Assembly: GCF_039531105.1 (NCBI RefSeq)
Contig: NZ_BAAAPK010000001.1
Location: forward strand, 2,418,001 to 2,482,000
From: Microbacterium lacus
Lineage (GTDB): Bacteria; Actinomycetota; Actinomycetes; Actinomycetales; Microbacteriaceae
DNA: 64,000 bases
Direction: 5' to 3'
This document shows positions 8,353 through 17,019 of this stretch, piece by piece (the stretch's first letter is position 1; each line of letters opens with the position of its first letter). The notes below the pieces were generated by a model. The model saw nothing but the letters and a program-made list of their open reading frames with translations. It did no database searches and was not told the origin of the DNA. A program made the translations under genes and the position numbers.

Positions 8353-9156
8353 ATGTCAGACACTGTTCCCTCGAATGAGCCGATCATCCAACTGGTCGGC
8401 GTCAAGAAATCGTTCGGCCCGGTGAGCGTCCTGAAAGGGGTGGACCTGAAGGTCTATCCCGGCAAGGTCACCGCCCTGGTCGGCGACAACGGCGCCGGAA
8501 AGTCGACCCTGATCAAGGGGCTCGCCGGCGTCCAGCCCTACGACGAAGGCGAGGTGCTCATCGATGGGCAGCACCGCGACCTGAACGCTCCGCGCGATGC
8601 CGCCGCCCTCGGCATCGAGGTCGTCTACCAGGACCTCGCGCTGTGCGACAACCTCGACATCGTGCAGAACATGTTCCTCGGTCGCGAGGAGCTCACGTTC
8701 GGAACGTTCGACGAGGGACGGATGGAGAAGGAGGCCTCCGACACGCTGCGCGGCCTGTCGGTGCGCACCGTGAAGTCGGTCCGCCAGAAGGTCTCCTCTC
8801 TCTCCGGCGGCCAGCGTCAGACCGTCGCGATCGCCCGCGCGGTGCTCAAGAAGGCCCGCGTGGTCATCCTCGACGAGCCCACGGCCGCCCTGGGTGTCGC
8901 CCAGACCGAGCAGGTCCTCAACCTCGTCAAGCGGCTGTCCGAGCAGGGCGTCGCCGTCGTGATCATCAGCCACAACCTGGCCGACGTGTTCGAGGTGGCC
9001 GACGACATCGCTGTGCTGTACCTCGGCCAGATGGTCGCGCAGATCAACGTCGCCGACACCACCCGCGACGACGTCGTCGGCTACATCACGGGCACCAAGA
9101 CGATGGGCGTCGAGCTCATCGGCACCACCAACATCAGCACCGGAGGCACAGAGTGA
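8353..9156 (+). CDS. Sugar ABC transporter ATP-binding protein, cassette 2
   Basis: A single-domain ABC ATPase of 267 residues: Walker A GDNGAGKST, Q-loop in VVYQDLALCDNLD, signature LSGGQRQ, Walker B RVVILDEPTAAL. The Q-loop stretch is nearly identical to that in the cassette 1 ATPase, confirming paralogy. It energises the permease encoded immediately downstream. ATG 8353 has CAAGGAAG upstream. Its stop overlaps the permease GTG as GTGA. Confidence 0.9.
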   Translation: MSDTVPSNEPIIQLVGVKKSFGPVSVLKGVDLKVYPGKVTALVGDNGAGKSTLIKGLAGVQPYDEGEVLIDGQHRDLNAPRDAAALGIEVVYQDLALCDNLDIVQNMFLGREELTFGTFDEGRMEKEASDTLRGLSVRTVKSVRQKVSSLSGGQRQTVAIARAVLKKARVVILDEPTAALGVAQTEQVLNLVKRLSEQGVAVVIISHNLADVFEVADDIAVLYLGQMVAQINVADTTRDDVVGYITGTKTMGVELIGTTNISTGGTE

Positions 9157-10421
9157 GCGGCACCACGACCAACGCGGCCCCCAACCCGGTCGCCAGCGAC
9201 CTGATCGGCAGCGGTGTCGAAGGCGGCCTCGGCGACCAGATCAGGGCATGGTGGCAGCGCGTCCGCGGTGGCGACATGGGCGCCCTCCCCGCCGTCGGCG
9301 GACTCATCGTGCTGAGCCTGCTCTTCACGATCCTGAGCCCGTTCTTCCTGACCGAGCGCAACTTCGCGAACCTGCTGAACCAGGCCGCTCCGCTCGTCGT
9401 CCTCGGCATGGCCCTGGTGTTCGTGCTGCTGCTCGGCGAGATCGACCTGTCCGCCGGTGTCACCGGCGGCGTGGGCATGGCACTGTTCGTCGTGCTGAAC
9501 TCCCAGTTCGGCATCCCGTGGCCGATCGCGCTCCTGGCCGGTTTCGGTTTCGGTTTCCTCACCGGTGCGCTGATCGGCTTCTTCGTCGCGAGGGTCGGCA
9601 TCCCGTCGTTCGTCGTGACCCTGGGCCTGTTCCTGGGTTACCAGGGACTCGCGCTCGTGATCATCGGCCCCGGTGGTCTGTTCCGCATCGAGGTCCCCGA
9701 GCTGATCGCGCTGCAGAACGGCAACCTGCCGGTCTGGGCGGGCTGGGTCATGCTCGTCGTCATCCTCGCGATCTCGGCCGGAACGTCCTTCTGGGACCGC
9801 GCCCGTCGCACGAAGGCGGGCGTGCCGAACCGGGCGATCTCGCTCGTGTTCATCAAGCTCGCGGTGATCGCGGTGCTCGGCGGCATCTTCGTGTTCGTGC
9901 TGAACCAGAACCGCGGGCAGTCCGTCAACGAGGTGGCCGGCGTCCCGATCATCGTGCCCGTCGTGCTGCTGATCCTCTGGATCGGAACGTTCGCCCTGGA
10001 TCGCACGAAGTTCGGCCGCTACGTCTACGCGATCGGCGGCAACGCCGAGGCCGCGCGCCGCTCCGGCGTCAAGGTGCGCTGGATCAAGTGGTGGGCGTTC
10101 GTGATCTGTTCCTCCCTCGCGGTCGCGGCGATGCTCTTCAGCGTCGCCCGTGTCGGATCGGTGGACGCGACGGTCGGTCGTGACATCGTGCTGAGCGGTG
10201 TGGCGGCGGCGGTCGTCGGTGGCGTCAGCCTCTTCGGCGGACGCGGCCGGCTCATGCACGCCGCGATCGGTGCGCTCGTGATCGCCGTGATCACGAACGG
10301 CCTGGGTCTGCTCAACCTCCCGGCGGGCGTCAACCTGCTGGTCACCGGTGGCGTGCTGATCCTCGCCGCGACCGTCGACGCGCTGTCCCGGCTGCGCTCC
10401 GGCGGTGCGATGCGGGTCTGA
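9153..10421 (+). CDS. Sugar ABC transporter permease (XylH-like), cassette 2
   Basis: A 422-residue polytopic membrane protein. CUT2 motifs are LLLGEIDLSAGVTGGVGMAL and, near the C-terminus, GGVSLFGGRGRLMHA. A GTG start at 9153, overlapping the ATPase stop by 4 bp, is chosen because it gives a complete permease of family length. A charged loop (SFWDRARRTKAGVPNRA) separates two membrane blocks, as in the cassette 1 permease. It probably forms the transport channel for the same class of sugar, perhaps with different specificity. Confidence 0.88.
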   Translation: MSGTTTNAAPNPVASDLIGSGVEGGLGDQIRAWWQRVRGGDMGALPAVGGLIVLSLLFTILSPFFLTERNFANLLNQAAPLVVLGMALVFVLLLGEIDLSAGVTGGVGMALFVVLNSQFGIPWPIALLAGFGFGFLTGALIGFFVARVGIPSFVVTLGLFLGYQGLALVIIGPGGLFRIEVPELIALQNGNLPVWAGWVMLVVILAISAGTSFWDRARRTKAGVPNRAISLVFIKLAVIAVLGGIFVFVLNQNRGQSVNEVAGVPIIVPVVLLILWIGTFALDRTKFGRYVYAIGGNAEAARRSGVKVRWIKWWAFVICSSLAVAAMLFSVARVGSVDATVGRDIVLSGVAAAVVGGVSLFGGRGRLMHAAIGALVIAVITNGLGLLNLPAGVNLLVTGGVLILAATVDALSRLRSGGAMRV

Positions 10422-10442
10422 CCCGGCACCGCCGCTCGCGAG

Positions 10443-10492
10443 AGGGCAGTTATGTAGGGCGACACGCCGTGTCAGCCCGACATAACTGCCCT
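10443..10492. repeat. Long quasi-palindrome ending the ABC operon
   Basis: AGGGCAGTTATGT (10443-10455) pairs perfectly with 10480-10492. Inside, GGGC/GCCC and GACAC/GTGTC extend the stem with one mismatch and a bulged A, closing on a 3-nt loop. It can act as a terminator for the permease gene, but the stem is far longer than needed. It lies directly before the -10 of the next gene. Confidence 0.75.
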
Positions 10493-10513
10493 TTCGCGCA
10501 GGAGCAGGTGGGC

Positions 10514-10528
10514 CAGACTTGCGGGGTG
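10514..10528 (+). promoter_or_regulatory. -10 element, leaderless start of the RsmC-like gene
   Basis: CAGACT (10514-10519) followed by exactly 6 nt and GTG 10526; no Shine-Dalgarno is visible. Confidence 0.55.
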
Positions 10529-11674
10529 CCCTACTCCCCCGACGCCCTGCGGCGCTTCCCCGACACCGACGCCCCGGACCTGACCGCGTCGGACGCGGCA
10601 GACCGTCTCCTCCTCGACGAGTCCGCGGCGGAGCGGAATGCGGCGGGGCCCGGCCGCGTCGTCGTGATCGGCGACGAGTACGGCGCGCTCACCCTCGGGG
10701 CAGCGGATGCCGGTGCCAGCGGGATCCGCGTGCATCAGGACTCGCTCGCCGGTGAGCGCGCGATCGCGGCGAACGCCGAGTCCGCGGGCCTGGGCGGGCA
10801 CCTGCGCGCGATGCCGCTGGATGCCGACCTCGTCGCCGACGCCCGGGTCGTGCTTCTGCGCCTCCCCCGCGCCCTCGACGCACTCGAGGATGTCGCGGCG
10901 CTGATCGCCGCGCACGCCACCCCCGATGTCGTCGTCTTCGCGGGCGGACGCACCAAGCACATGAGCCTCGGGATGAACGACGTGCTACGGCGGTCTTTCG
11001 CGCGACTCGACGTCTCGCACGCCCGGCAGAAGTCCCGTGTCCTCATCGCGCGATCCCCGCTCGGCGGATCCGACCCGCAGCCCCGGCGAGCCGACCATGC
11101 CGTCGCGGGGCTGAGCCGGCCACTCGCCGTATGCGCGTTCGGCGGCGCGTTCGCCGGCACCGCGGTCGACATCGGCACGCGGTTCCTGCTCGAGCAGCTC
11201 ACCGCGGCCGACCCGCTCGCCGAACCGCGACGGCCCGAAGGTTCGGTGATCGACCTCGCGTGCGGCACGGGCGTCCTCGCGACGTGGCTCGCCGCGCGGC
11301 ACCCGTCGCTCCCCGTGATCGCGACGGATCGCTCCGCCGCTGCGGTCGCCTCCGCCCGCGCCACGGTCGCAGCGAACGGGCTGGCCGACCGCGTGGAGGT
11401 CGTGCGCGATCTGGGTTTGTCGATGCAGCCGTCGCGGAGCGCACGGCTCATCGTGCTGAATCCGCCGTTCCATGCCGGCGCTGCTGTGCCGCGCGGCGGG
11501 GTCGCCGATCCGCTGTTCGCGGACGCCGGCCGTGTCCTCGTTCCCGGCGGCGAGCTGTGGGCGGTCTGGAACTCGGCGCAGCAGCACCGACCGGCGCTCG
11601 AGCGGCTGGTCGGCCCCACCCGTCAGGCGGCGCGCAACGCCAAGTTCACCGTGACGGTGTCGACGGCCCGCTGA
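10526..11674 (+). CDS. RsmC/RlmG-like SAM-dependent methyltransferase
   Basis: 382 residues in two Rossmann-like halves, as in RsmC and RlmG (rRNA guanine-N2 methyltransferases). The N-terminal half is the degenerate pseudo-domain. The C-terminal half has the SAM motif DLACGTGVLATWLA and the catalytic NPPFH tetrad region (VLNPPFHAG) typical of N2-guanine methylation. It probably modifies rRNA; which base cannot be told. GTG 10526 is chosen over the upstream ATG at 10469, which lies inside the preceding hairpin. The stop is 4 bp from the stop of the convergent ligase gene. Confidence 0.8.
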   Translation: MPYSPDALRRFPDTDAPDLTASDAADRLLLDESAAERNAAGPGRVVVIGDEYGALTLGAADAGASGIRVHQDSLAGERAIAANAESAGLGGHLRAMPLDADLVADARVVLLRLPRALDALEDVAALIAAHATPDVVVFAGGRTKHMSLGMNDVLRRSFARLDVSHARQKSRVLIARSPLGGSDPQPRRADHAVAGLSRPLAVCAFGGAFAGTAVDIGTRFLLEQLTAADPLAEPRRPEGSVIDLACGTGVLATWLAARHPSLPVIATDRSAAAVASARATVAANGLADRVEVVRDLGLSMQPSRSARLIVLNPPFHAGAAVPRGGVADPLFADAGRVLVPGGELWAVWNSAQQHRPALERLVGPTRQAARNAKFTVTVSTAR

Positions 11675-11678
11675 GCCG

Positions 11679-13196
11679 TCACCGCAGCAGCGTCCGCAAC
11701 GTCTGGATCGTGTCCGCCTCACCGGGGGCCTTGTCGGGCCGATACCCCTTCACCCGCGCGAACCGCAGCGCGAGCCCGCCCGGATACCGCGGCGAGCGCT
11801 GCACCCCGTCGATCGCGATCTCGACGACCGTCTCGGGCCGCACGTGCAGCGCGTAGCCGTCGCGGGAGGTCTCGATCGTCGGGAAGTGCGCGGTCTGCCA
11901 GCGGAGCAGCTCATCGGTCAGTCCCTTGAAGGTCTTGCCCACCATGACGTATCCGCCCGCGGGCCCGAATTCGCCGTCCTCGTCGCGCGCGCCGAGATGG
12001 AGGTTCGACAGCTGGCCCGCGCGGCGGCCGGACCCCCACTCCACGCCCAGCACGACGAGGTCGTACGTGAGCACCGGCTTGACCTTCACCCAGCTCTTGC
12101 CGCGGCGGCCCGCGGCGTACACCGAGTCGACAGCCTTCACCACGACGCCCTCGTGCGCCGCGGCGAGCGCGTCGCGGGAGAGCTGTTCAGCGGCTTGGGG
12201 ATCATCCGTCACGATGCCGGGGACCCGCCACGGCCCGGCGATGCGCTCCAGCTCGGTCAGTCGCACGTGCAGCGGCTCGTCGATCAGGTCGCGTCCGTCG
12301 ACGTGCAGCACGTCGAAGAACCACGGTCGGAGCGCCGTGTCGCTCACCGCCTCGGAGCCGAACCGCGCCATCGTGTCCTGGAACGCGCGCGGCGCGCCGT
12401 CCTCGTCGAGCGAGAGCGTCTCGCCATCGAGGATCGCCTCGTCCACCGGCATCGACCGCACCGCCTCGACGATCTCGGGCACGCGGCGCGTGATGTCGGC
12501 GAGGTTGCGCGTGAAGACCTTCACGTCCTCGCCCTGCCGATGCACCTGGATGCGGGCGCCGTCGAGCTTGAATTCGACGGATGCCGGGCCGGCCACACTC
12601 GCGAGGGCTTCGGTCGGCGACCCCGCGGTGGAGGCCAGCATCGGCAGCACCGGCCGCCCCACCCGCAGACCCACCGCCTCGAGGTCGGCGCCGGTGAGCG
12701 CGAGACGTGCGGTCTCACCGAGATCGCCCGACAGCATCGCCGCCCGTCGCACCGCGGAGACGGGATCGCCGGCTGCCCGAGCGATCGCGTCGACAAGGAC
12801 GCCCTCCAGCGCGCCGGTGCGCAGTTCGCCGCGCATGATGCGGGTCAGCAGGTCCCATTCGGCCGCGGTGGCACGCCCGGCCAGGTCCTCGAGGACGGCG
12901 CGTCGGGTCGCGACCGAGCCCGGTCCGGCCGCCGAGGCGAGCGCATCGAAGGCCTCGTCGACCTCTTCGACCGTGAGGACCGGGCTCGCGGCGTGCACGG
13001 AGAAGACGGCGGACAGGGTCTTCCACCCCACGCCGAGCGTCTGCTGGCGCGGGCTGGCGAGCAGGAAGCCGACCGCCGGGACGATCTCGGCCGGCTCGAG
13101 AAGCCGGAGCAGACCGGCCAGCGCCGCGACCTTCGCCAGACGCGAGCTCGTCGCGGTCACGGCGTCGGTGGTCACCACGAGCTCGTGCAGCAGCAT
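11679..13196 (-). CDS. ligB: ATP-dependent DNA ligase LigB
   Basis: 505 residues, similar in length and order to mycobacterial LigB: an N-terminal DNA-binding domain beginning MLLHELVVTTDAVTATSSRL, an adenylation domain with the nucleotidyl-lysine motif FKLDGARIQVHR (motif I, KxDG), and a C-terminal OB fold with KSWVKVKPVLTYDLVVLG (motif V). It seals nicks using ATP. Actinobacteria use NAD-dependent LigA for replication, so LigB is an accessory repair ligase. The start ATG 13196 lies 6 nt after GAAGAT (13208-13203), indicating a leaderless message. It converges on the methyltransferase gene. Confidence 0.88.
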   Translation of the reverse strand: MLLHELVVTTDAVTATSSRLAKVAALAGLLRLLEPAEIVPAVGFLLASPRQQTLGVGWKTLSAVFSVHAASPVLTVEEVDEAFDALASAAGPGSVATRRAVLEDLAGRATAAEWDLLTRIMRGELRTGALEGVLVDAIARAAGDPVSAVRRAAMLSGDLGETARLALTGADLEAVGLRVGRPVLPMLASTAGSPTEALASVAGPASVEFKLDGARIQVHRQGEDVKVFTRNLADITRRVPEIVEAVRSMPVDEAILDGETLSLDEDGAPRAFQDTMARFGSEAVSDTALRPWFFDVLHVDGRDLIDEPLHVRLTELERIAGPWRVPGIVTDDPQAAEQLSRDALAAAHEGVVVKAVDSVYAAGRRGKSWVKVKPVLTYDLVVLGVEWGSGRRAGQLSNLHLGARDEDGEFGPAGGYVMVGKTFKGLTDELLRWQTAHFPTIETSRDGYALHVRPETVVEIAIDGVQRSPRYPGGLALRFARVKGYRPDKAPGEADTIQTLRTLLR

Positions 13197-13233
13197 CCGC
13201 TCATCTTCGCAGGGGCCGTCGACATCGAGCGTG

Positions 13234-13644
13234 TCAGCGCCGGGGTTCGCGCGTACTCCACAGGGCGACCGCGACGAGCGCGGGCTGGAAGAACAGTCGG
13301 ATCAGGCGCGTGCGGTCATCCGTCAGACCGAAGCCGTTCTTGCCCTTCGTGTACTGTTCGAGATTTCCGGGGAAGATCGCCACGAAGAAGGCGGCGAGGA
13401 TCGCACCGACGCGGCTGCGCTCACGCGGCAGCGCGACGAGAGCGCCCCCGAGCATGACCTCGACGACGCCGGAGGCGACCACGACGGCGTCCTTGTCGAG
13501 GACTTTGCCGGTCCAATCCGGCACCTGAGCCTGGAACTCCCGTCGCGCCCAGAACAGGTGCGAGAGACCGGCGAACACCATGGCACCCCCGAGCATCCAG
13601 CGGGCGGCCGTGCGCAGGGGCGTGGAGCGGGGTGTCGTCGTCAT
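13234..13644 (-). CDS. DoxX-like small membrane protein (copy 1)
   Basis: 136 residues with four hydrophobic segments, and the DoxX/MauE-type pattern GLSHLFW, then VVASGVVEVMLGGALVALP and AAFFVAIFPGNLEQY. The function is unknown; DoxX-family proteins are linked to redox or respiratory membrane complexes. ATG 13644 is preceded 6 nt upstream by CAGACT (13656-13651), so it is read as leaderless; a longer start at 13674 would override that promoter. It is a paralogue of the gene ending at 14253, with a hydrolase-like gene between them. Confidence 0.75.
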   Translation of the reverse strand: MTTTPRSTPLRTAARWMLGGAMVFAGLSHLFWARREFQAQVPDWTGKVLDKDAVVVASGVVEVMLGGALVALPRERSRVGAILAAFFVAIFPGNLEQYTKGKNGFGLTDDRTRLIRLFFQPALVAVALWSTREPRR

Positions 13645-13650
13645 GGGACC

Positions 13651-13656
13651 AGTCTG
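13651..13656 (-). promoter_or_regulatory. -10 element of DoxX-like copy 1 (leaderless)
   Basis: CAGACT on the minus strand, 6 nt upstream of ATG 13644. It lies inside the end of the upstream hydrolase-like gene region. Confidence 0.5.
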
Positions 13657-13660
13657 CCGC

Positions 13661-14263
13661 TCATCGGCCCGCATCCGGCGCGACGTGCGACAGCGCGCGT
13701 CCCCACACCGCCGACAAGGGCAGCGGAGCTGCCTGCGCGACGAGCTCGACCTGTGCTGAGGCGAGGCGCTCGGCGTACCATGACGCCGATTCCGCGGCGG
13801 AGTCGTCGTTGATGATCAGCGCCTCCGCGGTGATGCGCCCGATGAGCTCGCCCAGGTCGTCGCGGTCCAAGGGCTGCTCGGGGGTCGCGACGGCGACGAG
13901 TGCCAGTCGGTCGACCTCCTCGCCCAGGAGAGCGGCTGCCCGCACGGCGACGTCCATCGCCGGGCCGTACACGACGACGCCGGCGGACTGGGCGGCAGTC
14001 GGTTCCATCGCCGCGAGCGTCTGCCGGGTGAGGGCGACGAGCCAGTCGGCGGTCTGCTCTGCGGGGGTCTCGCCGCCGTACCCGCCCGGATCGAGCATCG
14101 TCGCCTCGCCGAGGGCGACCGCGAGGACCGTGACCTTCCGCGCCGCGGTCTCGGCGGGAAGCGGATCCATCGCGACGCCGACGCCCGTACCGATCAGCAC
14201 CACGAGACGCTCCGAACCGGGGTAGCCGAAGATCCGGTGGGTGAGTCGGGATTCAGCGGCCAC
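13661..14263 (-). CDS. Alpha/beta-hydrolase-like protein without an obvious catalytic triad
   Basis: 200 residues. The core VVLIGTGVGVAMDPL, the elbow-like VVVYGPAMDVAVRAA and the terminal TAEALIINDDSAAESASWYAERL follow the beta-strand order of alpha/beta hydrolases. The nucleophile elbow reads YGPAM, with no Ser/Cys/Asp nucleophile in the usual place. It may be a degenerate or binding-only member. GTG 14263 overlaps the end of the upstream DoxX-like gene by 11 bp, implying coupled translation. I do not recognise a specific function. Confidence 0.6.
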   Translation of the reverse strand: MAAESRLTHRIFGYPGSERLVVLIGTGVGVAMDPLPAETAARKVTVLAVALGEATMLDPGGYGGETPAEQTADWLVALTRQTLAAMEPTAAQSAGVVVYGPAMDVAVRAAALLGEEVDRLALVAVATPEQPLDRDDLGELIGRITAEALIINDDSAAESASWYAERLASAQVELVAQAAPLPLSAVWGRALSHVAPDAGR

Positions 14264-14654
14264 GGGTACTCCAGATCGCCCAGGCGATGAGGACCGGCTG
14301 CAGCAACAGCCGGACGAAGCGGGCGCGGTCGGTGCGCAGGCCCGGTGCGGAGCGCCCGGTCTGCCATTGGTGGACATTGCCCGGGAACACGGCGACGAAG
14401 AACGCCGCGACCAGCACGCCGATCGTGCGGCGCTCCCGCGGCAGGGCGACGAGCGCGCCCGCGAGCACGAGTTCGACGGCTCCGGAGGCGACGACGATCG
14501 CGTCCTTGTCCATCGAGGTCGCACGCACCGCCCAGTCGGGCACGACGATCCGATACCCGCGACGCCCCCAGGTCAGGTGCGAGGCCCCCGCGGCGGCGAG
14601 GAGACCCGCGAGCGCGAACCGTGCGGCGCGCGCGAGGCGGGAGGTCGCGGTCAT
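14253..14654 (-). CDS. DoxX-like small membrane protein (copy 2)
   Basis: 133 residues and four hydrophobic segments. It is strongly similar to the copy at 13234: GASHLTWGRRGYRIVVPDWA aligns with its GLSHLFW...VPDW stretch, and VVASGAVELVLAGALVALP and FPGNVHQW match too. ATG 14654 lies 6 nt after TAGCGT (14666-14661). The order is copy 2, hydrolase-like gene, copy 1, suggesting a local duplication around one gene. Its exact role is unknown. Confidence 0.75.
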   Translation of the reverse strand: MTATSRLARAARFALAGLLAAAGASHLTWGRRGYRIVVPDWAVRATSMDKDAIVVASGAVELVLAGALVALPRERRTIGVLVAAFFVAVFPGNVHQWQTGRSAPGLRTDRARFVRLLLQPVLIAWAIWSTRGR

Positions 14655-14660
14655 CCCTCG

Positions 14661-14666
14661 ACGCTA
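14661..14666 (-). promoter_or_regulatory. -10 element of DoxX-like copy 2 (leaderless)
   Basis: TAGCGT on the minus strand, 6 nt before ATG 14654, divergent from the moeB promoter 52 bp away. Confidence 0.55.
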
Positions 14667-14717
14667 CCCGACGGATCACCGCGGTCGGCGCGCGCGCCCC
14701 TCCGCCGCGGGAGGTGC

Positions 14718-14732
14718 GAGAATCGCCGGATG
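14718..14732 (+). promoter_or_regulatory. -10 element of moeB-like gene (leaderless)
   Basis: GAGAAT (14718-14723), then 6 nt, then ATG 14730. No ribosome-binding site is visible. Confidence 0.55.
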
Positions 14733-15809
14733 GCCACCTCCCCCGACCCGCGCGCGGCCCGCTTCGCCCGTCAGCGGATCCTGCCCGGGTTCGGCGAGGC
14801 CGCACAGGCGCGGCTCGCAGCGGCCCGGGTCGTGGTGATCGGCGCCGGAGGTCTCGGCAGCGCCGTTCTCCCGGTGATCGCCGCCGCCGGCGTCGGGACG
14901 ATCACCGTGATCGACGACGATCTGGTCGACGAGACGAACCTGCACCGCCAGCTGCTGCACACCCCCGCCGACCTCGGCCGCCCGAAGGCCGACTCCGCCG
15001 CGGACACCCTCCGCGCGCTGTCCCCCGACACGACGGTTCTCCCCCGTCGCGACCTGTTCACCGCCGCCATGGCCGCGGCGCTGCTCGAAGACGCGGACCT
15101 TCTGATCGACGGATCGGACACGGTCCAGACCCGCTTCGCCGCGAACGACGCCGCGATCGCCGCCGGCATTCCGCTCGTGTGGGGTTCCGCGCTGCGCTGG
15201 TCGGGCCAGGTCGGTGTCGCGTGGGGCGGCACGGATTACCGCGACCTCTTCCCGGACGGCCCCGATGCGGAGGCCGACACGTGCGAGACCGCCGGCATCC
15301 TGCCCTCCGTCTGCACCGTGACCGGGGGACTCATGGCGACGGAGGCGCTCAAGCTCCTCACGGGCCTCGGCGACCCGCTGATCGGCCGGGTCCTCCTCTT
15401 CGACGGCCTGACGGGCACGACGCAGGAACTGGCGTACCAGCGTGATCCGGCGCGGGATGCCGATCCCCCCGCGCCGGCGACGGGTGCGGCATCCGATTCG
15501 GCGGTCACTGCGCGTGAGCTCACCGCTTTGCTCGCGAGCGACGCTCCCGTGCTGCTGGATGTCCGGGAGCCGCACGAATTCGCCCTCGCCGCCCTGCCGG
15601 GAGCCGTGCTGATCCCCCTCGGCGAGTTGGAGGACCGGCTCGGTGAGCTCGACCGCGAGGAGGCGATCGTCGTCTACTGCCACCTCGGGGTCCGCTCCGC
15701 ACGCGCGCTCGACCGCCTGCGGGCGGCCGGCTTCACCCGCGCCCGGCATCTCGCCGGGGGCATCGACGCGTGGTCGCGCACGGTGGACCCCACCCTCCCC
15801 CGGTACTGA
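14730..15809 (+). CDS. moeB: MoeB/ThiF adenylyltransferase fused to a rhodanese domain
   Basis: 359 residues. The N-terminal E1-like domain has the ATP motif VIGAGGLGSAVLPVIAAAG, the conserved DDLVDETNLHRQ, and the region ADTCETAGILPSVCTV. The C-terminal rhodanese domain (from about residue 265) has the active loop VYCHLGVRSARAL with its cysteine. Such MoeZ-type proteins adenylate the C-terminal glycine of MoaD or ThiS-like carriers and pass sulfur to it. It heads the + strand molybdenum cofactor genes; moaD lies on the opposite strand 3.7 kb away. Confidence 0.87.
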   Translation: MATSPDPRAARFARQRILPGFGEAAQARLAAARVVVIGAGGLGSAVLPVIAAAGVGTITVIDDDLVDETNLHRQLLHTPADLGRPKADSAADTLRALSPDTTVLPRRDLFTAAMAAALLEDADLLIDGSDTVQTRFAANDAAIAAGIPLVWGSALRWSGQVGVAWGGTDYRDLFPDGPDAEADTCETAGILPSVCTVTGGLMATEALKLLTGLGDPLIGRVLLFDGLTGTTQELAYQRDPARDADPPAPATGAASDSAVTARELTALLASDAPVLLDVREPHEFALAALPGAVLIPLGELEDRLGELDREEAIVVYCHLGVRSARALDRLRAAGFTRARHLAGGIDAWSRTVDPTLPRY

Positions 15810-15828
15810 ATCGTCCGAGAGGAACGTC

Positions 15829-17019
15829 ATGAATCGCATTCCCGTCGAGGAATACGCCCGCATCATCCGCGACCTGCTCGCCTCGCTCGGCGAACGTCCC
15901 GCCGAGCTCTCCCCGATCGCGATGGCCGCCGGCCGGGTGACGGCGGAGGAGGTGCGCAGCCCGATCGATCTGCCGACCTTCCGCAACTCGCAGATGGACG
16001 GGTTCGCCGTGCGGGCCGCCGATGTGTCGGACGCGCCCGTCACACTGCCGCTGGTCGGCGAGATCGCCGCCGGCGCGATCGACCCGGAGCCTCTGCGGCC
16101 GGGGACCGCCGTCGCGATCATGACCGGCGCTCCGGTCCCGTCGGGTGCGGACGCGGTCGTCCCTGTGGAGGACACGCGGCGCGTCGGCGGCGGCATCGAG
16201 ATCCAGCGCGGTCGCGCCGTCGGCGAGTTCGTCCGGGAGGCCGGGTCCGACCTGCCCCGCGGCGCGGCGCTGCTTCCAGCCGGGCGACGCCTCGCCCCGC
16301 GCCACCTGGCCGCGCTCGCGGCGGCGAACCTCAGCGAAGTGGCCGTGCGCTCGCGCGTGCGCGTCGCAGTGATCAGCACCGGCGACGAGCTCGTCGCCCC
16401 CGGGAACCCCCTCGGCAGCGGCCGGTTGCCCGACGCGAACGGGATCGCCCTCGCGAGCGCTGCGGCCGACCTGGGCGCGGAGGTGGTCGCGCTCGAACTC
16501 GTCGGCGACGAGCCCGGCCGCCTTGCGCGCGTGCTCGATCAGGCGGTCGCGCGCGGCGCCGAGTTCGTCGTCACGAGCGGCGGCATCTCGATGGGCACCC
16601 ACGAGCCGGTCCGGCAGCTGCTGGAGCCCCTCGGCGCGACCGTCGGGACGGTGGACATGCAGCCCGGCGGGCCGCAGGCGCACGGGCGCTATCGGGACGT
16701 GCCGGTCGTGTGCTTCCCCGGCAACCCCGTGAGCAGCCAGCTGAGCTTCGCCCTCTTCCTCGCGCCGCTCCTGCGGGAGATCGCGGGGATGCCGCCCGCA
16801 GTCCGCGCTGCGCGGCCGCTCGCCGCCGCGCTCACGTCCACTCCGGGTCGTCGGCAGTTCCTCCGCGGACGGCTCACCGCGGACGGCGCCGTGCAGACCG
16901 TCGCCGGGCCGGGCTCCCATCTGGTCGCGGCGCTCGCCGCCGCGGACGTGCTGATCGACGTGCCGGCCGACGTCGCCGCGCTCCCGACCGGCGCGAGCGT
17001 GGCTACCGTGGAGCTATGA
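15829..17019 (+). CDS. moeA: Molybdopterin molybdenumtransferase MoeA
   Basis: 396 residues with the MoeA pattern: RVTAEEVRSPIDLPTFRNSQMDGFAVRAADV, then GEIAAGA, MTGAPVPSGADAVVPVED, and in domain III STGDELVAPG and VTSGGISMGTHE. FPGNPVSSQLSF precedes the C-terminal beta-barrel. It inserts molybdate into adenylylated molybdopterin. ATG 15829 has GAGAGGAAC upstream, 19 bp after moeB. The stop overlaps the next start as ATGA. Confidence 0.93.
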   Translation: MNRIPVEEYARIIRDLLASLGERPAELSPIAMAAGRVTAEEVRSPIDLPTFRNSQMDGFAVRAADVSDAPVTLPLVGEIAAGAIDPEPLRPGTAVAIMTGAPVPSGADAVVPVEDTRRVGGGIEIQRGRAVGEFVREAGSDLPRGAALLPAGRRLAPRHLAALAAANLSEVAVRSRVRVAVISTGDELVAPGNPLGSGRLPDANGIALASAAADLGAEVVALELVGDEPGRLARVLDQAVARGAEFVVTSGGISMGTHEPVRQLLEPLGATVGTVDMQPGGPQAHGRYRDVPVVCFPGNPVSSQLSFALFLAPLLREIAGMPPAVRAARPLAAALTSTPGRRQFLRGRLTADGAVQTVAGPGSHLVAALAAADVLIDVPADVAALPTGASVATVEL

